Below, piece by piece: positions 59,727 to 64,000 of a DNA stretch of 64,000 nucleotides. The notes beneath the pieces are model-generated. The model was given only the letters and a program-made list of their open reading frames with translations, was not told the DNA's origin and ran no database searches. The stretch comes from Paenisporosarcina sp049671445 (lineage in GTDB: Bacteria > Bacillota > Bacilli > Bacillales_A > Planococcaceae): positions 1-64,000 of the forward strand of contig NZ_JBATUX010000118.1 of the NCBI RefSeq assembly GCF_049671445.1. The letters are read 5' to 3'. The first letter of the stretch is position 1; each line of letters begins with the position of its first letter. The translations under genes and the position numbers were made by a program.

Positions 59727-61418
59727 TTATTTACGAAGTTTCCTTACAATATCTTCACTCGGTGTGACAAAGACCGTCTTTTGTTCGAAATAAATGACAA
59801 AGCCAGGTTTTGAACCATTAGGTTTTTTCACATGACGAACTTCGGTGTAGTCGACGGGAACTGAAGATGATTCTCGTGCTTTACTAAAGTATGCTGCTAG
59901 TAAAGCTGCCTCTAGAATGGTCGTTTCATCTGGTTCATTATCATGGATGACAACGTGAGATCCAGGGATATCTTTTGTATGGAACCAAGTTTGTGATTTA
60001 CTTGCAATTTTAAATGTTAAATAATCATTTTGTTTGTTGTTTTTTCCGACAGAAATTGGCAATCCTGTAGAAGATACGAAAGCTTCAGGAGTTGGCTTCA
60101 CTACTTTTTTCTTCTTCTTCGAAATTCGTGCTTTCATCCAGCCTTGTTCTGCCAGTTCTTCACGAATTTCTTCGATGTCTTGAGGAGACGCTTGCATAAC
60201 TTGTTGTTGTAACATTTCTAAATAGTTGATATCTTCTTGTGCTTTATCGAGTTGCTGTTGAATCTTCAATAAAGCTGTTTTAGCTTTGTTGTATTTTGTG
60301 TAAAGACTTTGTGCGTTTTCAACTGGTGTTTTTCTTGGGCTTAACGGGATTTTGATGACTTCATTATTTTCATCATAGTAATTAACGATTTCGGCTTCGG
60401 TCATTCCTTTTTCCAGGTTATACAAGTTTGCCATCAACAGTTCTCCGTGGAGTTGGAATGTTTCTAGTTTTTCTGCGTTCGCTTTTTCTTTAGCAAGTTT
60501 TTTCATTTTTAATTTCAATTTATCAAGTTCGTTTTGCAACCAGCGTTCTAAGTCACCAGCTTGCTGTTTCACTCGGTCACGTTCAGCTCGTGCAAAATAA
60601 ACTTTGTCGAGTAAATCGCCTAATGAATTATAAGGAGTTTTAGTACCCTCTACATGTTTCAAATCAACACTTGAAAAAATAGCTTTATTTCCACTTTCTA
60701 AATATGTACCAGATGGTTTGTTTTGATCAAATTCATCTATGAACTTCTTAAATACTTCATAACTTGGCTCATCGCTGTGTTCAACAAGGTAAGCAAGTTC
60801 TTTTGCATGTAAAGGTGAAAATCCGGAAAGGTGGGTCATGAATTCACGAGAAACATCTTCTGATTGTAAGAAGGATTGGAAAGAAGCTTCATCCACTTCA
60901 TACGGATTTTTTTTATTTTGAGTTGGAGGTGCAATATGCGGTTGACCTGGTAATATCGTTCTGTAACTATTAACTGATGGAGACAAATGTTTTAAACTAT
61001 CCAAGATAAGATTGCGAACTGGGTCCACTAAAATAACATTACTATGTCTTCCCATTATCTCAATATGTAGTTCTCGTACCATATCGTCACCAATTTCATT
61101 TTTACTTTCTACTCTTAAAATGATAACGCGGTCCATATCGAGTTGTGTGATAGAAGAAATAAATCCACCTTCTAAATGTTTGCGAAGTAACATGCAAAAC
61201 ATTGGTGGTTCTGAAGGATTGTCGATTGCCTCATTCGTAACGTGAATTCTCGAGTACGAAGGGTGTATCGAAATAAGTAAACGACTATTTTTACCGCCAG
61301 ATCGAATTTGAAACACAATTTCTTGTGAGTTCGGTTGGCGAATTTTTGAAATTCGTCCTGATACTAATTGTTGGAGCTCGTGCGTCATTGCTTTTGTAAA
61401 TAAGCCATCAAATGCCAT
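59727..61418 (-). CDS. rqcH: Ribosome quality control protein RqcH (NFACT family)
   Basis: A 563-residue NFACT protein (formerly fibronectin-binding protein YloA). RqcH binds stalled 50S subunits and recruits tRNA-Ala to add C-terminal Ala tails. An NFACT-N domain (MAFDGLFTKAMTHELQQL, PPMFCMLLRKHLEGG), helix-hairpin-helix region and a long coiled coil (about 290-400) lead to the NFACT-R domain (STGLPISVGKNNKQNDYLTFK, TWFHTKDIPGSHVVI). The DR motif region is visible as MDRVIILRVES. It is on the opposite strand to its neighbours, as in B. subtilis. Confidence 0.95.
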   Translation of the reverse strand: MAFDGLFTKAMTHELQQLVSGRISKIRQPNSQEIVFQIRSGGKNSRLLISIHPSYSRIHVTNEAIDNPSEPPMFCMLLRKHLEGGFISSITQLDMDRVIILRVESKNEIGDDMVRELHIEIMGRHSNVILVDPVRNLILDSLKHLSPSVNSYRTILPGQPHIAPPTQNKKNPYEVDEASFQSFLQSEDVSREFMTHLSGFSPLHAKELAYLVEHSDEPSYEVFKKFIDEFDQNKPSGTYLESGNKAIFSSVDLKHVEGTKTPYNSLGDLLDKVYFARAERDRVKQQAGDLERWLQNELDKLKLKMKKLAKEKANAEKLETFQLHGELLMANLYNLEKGMTEAEIVNYYDENNEVIKIPLSPRKTPVENAQSLYTKYNKAKTALLKIQQQLDKAQEDINYLEMLQQQVMQASPQDIEEIREELAEQGWMKARISKKKKKVVKPTPEAFVSSTGLPISVGKNNKQNDYLTFKIASKSQTWFHTKDIPGSHVVIHDNEPDETTILEAALLAAYFSKARESSSVPVDYTEVRHVKKPNGSKPGFVIYFEQKTVFVTPSEDIVRKLRK

Positions 61419-61473
61419 AAGAATTCCTCTTTCAAAACGTTTTGCTCTATCTTATCATTTTCTAAGGGGAATG

Positions 61474-61482
61474 TGATATAAT
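61474..61482 (+). promoter_or_regulatory. Extended -10 promoter candidate for remA-gmk-rpoZ
   Basis: TGATATAAT (extended TGn plus a perfect -10) lies about 50 nt before remA. There is no good -35. Confidence 0.5.
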
Positions 61483-61532
61483 TGGCTAAGTATGTAGCAA
61501 AGAAAGTTTAAGCTTTATTAGGAGGGACGACT

Positions 61533-61784
61533 GTGCCGAGTCTAAAGTTTATCAATATCGGAAACGGTAGTGTGGTAGCAGTTGATCGAATTATCTCCAT
61601 TTTGCAACCTGAGTCGGCGCCGATTAAGCGTCTCGTTCAAGATGCAAGAGACAAAGGATTTTTAATTGATGCAACGTATGGTAAAAAAACGCGTGCTATA
61701 TTTGTTATGAATAGTGAGCATGTTGTATTATCTGCTGTAAGTGCAGAAACTGTGGTAACGCGTATGTTAGAACAAACCGAATAG
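61533..61784 (+). CDS. remA: Extracellular matrix regulatory protein RemA (DUF370)
   Basis: An 83-residue DNA-binding protein of the RemA/DUF370 family (YlzA). In B. subtilis it activates matrix and osmoprotection operons. It has the family PSLKFINIGNGSVVAVDRIISIL start, SAPIKRLVQDARDKG and HVVLSAVSAETV. The start is a GTG codon with AGGAGGGA upstream. It heads a unit with gmk and rpoZ; yloC, usually just upstream, is absent. Confidence 0.93.
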   Translation: MPSLKFINIGNGSVVAVDRIISILQPESAPIKRLVQDARDKGFLIDATYGKKTRAIFVMNSEHVVLSAVSAETVVTRMLEQTE

Positions 61785-61801
61785 ATAAAAAGAGGGATTT
61801 A

Positions 61802-62422
61802 ATGCGAAAAGAACGTGGATTATTAATCGTCCTTTCAGGGCCATCTGGTGTCGGGAAAGGTACTGTGCGAAAAGAATTATTCTCACAGCCTGACACAAAT
61901 TATGAATATTCGATTTCAATGACGACAAGAAAGCCGCGTGAAGGCGAAGTCGATGGTGTCGATTATTTTTTCAAATCTCATGAGGAATTTGAACAATTAA
62001 TCGTAGAAGGGCGTTTATTAGAATACGCTTGTTATGTAGGGAACTATTATGGAACCCCATTAGACTACGTAAATGCTACGCTAGACGCAGGGCGTGATGT
62101 GTTTTTAGAAATTGAAGTACAAGGTGCGTCTCAAGTTCGTGCTAAAGCACCTGACGGCTTATTTATTTTCTTAGCACCACCGAGTCTTTCTGAATTAGAA
62201 CAACGTTTAGTTGGTCGAGGGACGGAAACAGATGACGTTATTGCATCTCGTATTTTGGCGGCTAGACAAGAATTAGAAATGATGAACTTGTATGATTTTG
62301 TTGTTGAAAATGATGAAGTTCAATTAGCGTGTGACCGTGTAAATGCAATCGTCACTGCTGAGCATTGTCGAAGAGAACGTGTTGAAAAAAGATATCTGTC
62401 TATGTTGGAAGGGGAATATTAA
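61802..62422 (+). CDS. gmk: Guanylate kinase
   Basis: A 206-residue kinase that phosphorylates GMP to GDP with ATP. It has the P-loop LSGPSGVGKGTVRKEL (about 12-27), the GMP-binding SISMTTRKPREGEVDGVDYFF and LEIEVQGASQVR. The SD AAGAGGGA precedes the ATG. It is followed by rpoZ after 3 bp, the conserved order. Confidence 0.97.
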   Translation: MRKERGLLIVLSGPSGVGKGTVRKELFSQPDTNYEYSISMTTRKPREGEVDGVDYFFKSHEEFEQLIVEGRLLEYACYVGNYYGTPLDYVNATLDAGRDVFLEIEVQGASQVRAKAPDGLFIFLAPPSLSELEQRLVGRGTETDDVIASRILAARQELEMMNLYDFVVENDEVQLACDRVNAIVTAEHCRRERVEKRYLSMLEGEY

Positions 62423-62425
62423 TTA

Positions 62426-62650
62426 ATGTTATATCCATCAGTTGATTCATTAAAAAGCAAAATCGATTCAAAATACTCACTTGTGAGCTTAGCTTCAAAA
62501 CGTGCACGCCAGTTACAAGAAGAAGGCGGAGAGCGATTAACTTCATACGTTTCTTTAAAATATGTTGGACGAGCATTAGAAGAAGTAGCTTGTGGCGCAT
62601 TAACTAAAGAAGCTCAAGATGAAAAAACAATTTACGAAGACGAAATTTAA
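62426..62650 (+). CDS. rpoZ: DNA-directed RNA polymerase omega subunit
   Basis: A 74-residue omega subunit that supports assembly of the RNA polymerase core. It has the omega signature SKYSLVSLASKRARQLQEEG, the YVSLKYVGRALEEVACG helix and an acidic tail. The gap after gmk is 3 bp and the SD GAAGGGGA is inside gmk. Confidence 0.95.
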   Translation: MLYPSVDSLKSKIDSKYSLVSLASKRARQLQEEGGERLTSYVSLKYVGRALEEVACGALTKEAQDEKTIYEDEI

Positions 62651-62670
62651 ATCTTTTTAATATCCAATGA

Positions 62671-62706
62671 AAACTCCCTAAGACGTAAAATGCTTTGGGA
62701 GTTTGT
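62671..62706 (+). terminator. Terminator after rpoZ
   Basis: The stem AAACTCCC / GGGAGTTT, with further pairing inside, is followed by GTTGTTT. It is weak to moderate, so some read-through to coaBC is likely. Confidence 0.6.
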
Positions 62707-62729
62707 TGTTTGAGAGAGGAAGAATGTTC

Positions 62730-63944
62730 ATGCTAGCAAACAAAAAAATCTTATTGTGCGTATCTGGTGGAATTGCTGTTTATAAAGCGGTTGCCCTCGT
62801 TAGTAAATTGTCTCAAGCGGGAGCAAATGTCAAAGTCATCATGACGGAATCTGCAACAAAGTTTGTGCAGCCTCTGAGCTTTCAAGTCATGTCTAGAAAC
62901 GATGTTTATACCGATACATTTGATGAGAAAAACTCACAAGTCATTGCTCATATTGATTTAGCAGACTGGGCAGATTTAGTGATTGTAGCTCCTGCTACTG
63001 CCAATGTGATTGGAAAACTAGCAAATGGATTCGGCGACGATATGCTGACGACGACACTTTTAGCTACTACGGCCAAAGTATGGATTGCACCAGCTATGAA
63101 TGTACATATGTACGATCACCCAGCAGTGAAACGGAATATCGCGACACTTGCGCAAGATGGGTATGAATTTATTGAACCTTCAGAAGGATTTTTAGCCTGT
63201 GGGTATGTAGGAAAAGGAAGGTTAGAAGAGCCAGAAAAAATCGTTGAATTGGTTGAAACTTTCTTTCAGCCAAAAGATTTACCGTTAAAAGGGAAGAAAG
63301 TTGTAATCACTGCGGGACCAACACGTGAACGAATTGATCCTGTCAGATTTCTAACCAACTTTTCTTCTGGGAAAATGGGCTATGCTCTTGCTGAAGCAGC
63401 CGTGAAAATGGGGGCAGAGACCATTCTTGTATCAGGCCCTGTTTCATTACCGATTCCACTCGATGTAACAATGGAGCAAGTGGAAAGTGCAGAAGAAATG
63501 TTGCAAGCTGTATTAAGACATTATGATAATGCCGATATTGTGATTAAGACTGCTGCTGTTGCTGACTATCGTCCAAAAACGATTCATGCACAGAAAATGA
63601 AAAAACAAGTGGGCGACTCTTCGCTTGAGCTTGAGCGGACGATTGATATTTTAATGACTCTTGGCCAAAAGAAATCACATCAATTATTAATTGGATTCGC
63701 TGCAGAAACAAACAACGTTGAAGCCTATGCGAAAGAAAAACTAATTAAAAAAAATGCGGATTATATTGTTGCTAATGATGTCACGCGAGTAGATAGTGGT
63801 TTTGGTACGGATACCAATACGGTAGTTGTCATTGGTAAGGAAAATTATATTCAGCATTTCGATAATATGACGAAAAAAGAGTTAGCTACACAGCTATTTA
63901 AAACGATTTTGGCTCATGAAGAGGATGTACAACATGTTCGCTGA
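62730..63944 (+). CDS. coaBC: Bifunctional CoaBC (phosphopantothenate-cysteine ligase/decarboxylase)
   Basis: A 404-residue fusion. The N-terminal CoaC flavoprotein decarboxylase has LLCVSGGIAVYKA, the catalytic His in HIDLADWADL, APAMNVHMYDHPA and GFLACGYVGKGR. The C-terminal CoaB ligase has VVITAGPTRERIDPVRFLTN, KTAAVADYRP and GFAAETNNVEAYAKEKL. It makes 4'-phosphopantetheine from phosphopantothenate and cysteine. ATG 62730 has AGAGGA at 9-nt spacing; the ATG at 62724 is too close to it. It overlaps priA by 11 bp. Confidence 0.96.
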   Translation: MLANKKILLCVSGGIAVYKAVALVSKLSQAGANVKVIMTESATKFVQPLSFQVMSRNDVYTDTFDEKNSQVIAHIDLADWADLVIVAPATANVIGKLANGFGDDMLTTTLLATTAKVWIAPAMNVHMYDHPAVKRNIATLAQDGYEFIEPSEGFLACGYVGKGRLEEPEKIVELVETFFQPKDLPLKGKKVVITAGPTRERIDPVRFLTNFSSGKMGYALAEAAVKMGAETILVSGPVSLPIPLDVTMEQVESAEEMLQAVLRHYDNADIVIKTAAVADYRPKTIHAQKMKKQVGDSSLELERTIDILMTLGQKKSHQLLIGFAAETNNVEAYAKEKLIKKNADYIVANDVTRVDSGFGTDTNTVVVIGKENYIQHFDNMTKKELATQLFKTILAHEEDVQHVR

Positions 63945-64000
63945 AGTCATTGTTGACGTGGCAGCTTATCCGATTGATCGACCGTTTGATTATGCGATTC
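63934..64000 (+). CDS. priA: Primosomal protein N' (PriA), 5' fragment
   Basis: Only the first 22 codons (MFAEVIVDVAAYPIDRPFDYAI) lie in the window. This is the characteristic PriA start. The position after coaBC and the 11-bp overlap match B. subtilis priA. PriA restarts replication forks. Confidence 0.85.
   Translation, partial: MFAEVIVDVAAYPIDRPFDYAI

Overview
This is a contiguous piece of core chromosome from a low-GC, endospore-forming member of the Bacillales. Gene order follows the Bacillus subtilis ylbA-priA region almost gene for gene. Gene content and the small repeated elements between genes look more like a spore-forming Planococcaceae (Sporosarcina/Paenisporosarcina/Psychrobacillus-like) than Bacillus itself; that placement is inference. 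Spore formation is supported by spoIIGA, sigE, sigG, spoVD, spoVE, ylbJ, an rsfA-type regulator and ylmC. I see no rRNA, tRNA, CRISPR, prophage or transposase gene.

Layout. 1-8.9 kb: the ylb segment, in which plus-strand backbone genes (ylbC, ylbF, ylbG, rsmD, coaD) alternate with minus-strand genes that converge on them. Inserted here are a murE ligase and a divergent aspartokinase without its regulatory domains. 8.9-9.6 kb: non-coding and repeat-rich. 9.6-14.6 kb: ylbJ, ylbL, tmcAL, the DUF177-rpmF pair and a crotonase-fold protein. 14.6-18.3 kb: an rsfA-like gene and a three-gene biotin-dependent acyl-CoA carboxylase (yngHA-yngHB-yngE) behind a promoter carrying a CcpA cre site. 18.5-21.5 kb: panE, a DUF3397 protein and bshC. 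21.6-36.7 kb: the division and cell-wall (dcw) cluster mraZ-rsmH-ftsL-pbpB-spoVD-mraY-murD-spoVE-divIB-ylxW-ylxX-sbp-ftsA-ftsZ, without murE, murG or murB. 36.8-42.6 kb: spoIIGA-sigE-sigG, then ylmC-ylmE-sepF-ylmG-ylmH-divIVA. 42.6-47.7 kb: T-box-controlled ileS, lspA and an RluD-type pseudouridine synthase. 47.6-59.4 kb: the whole pyrimidine operon pyrR-P-B-C-AA-AB-K-D-F-E with two PyrR attenuators. 59.4-64 kb: a 21-bp repeat array, rqcH (minus), remA, gmk, rpoZ, coaBC and the start of priA.

How the genes work together. The dcw genes make lipid-linked precursor (MraY, MurD, with MurE from 3.5 kb), polymerise and cross-link it (SpoVE/PBP2B/SpoVD) and build the divisome (FtsL, DivIB, FtsA, FtsZ, SepF, DivIVA). 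The adjacent sigma genes run the compartment-specific sporulation programme that uses SpoVD and SpoVE for cortex. The pyr genes take bicarbonate, glutamine and aspartate to UMP.

No wholly new multigene system is evident. The most unusual content is (i) the relocated murE beside a regulatory-domain-less aspartokinase and (ii) several families of structured, non-coding repeats, including one MITE-like element bounded by inverted and direct repeats.
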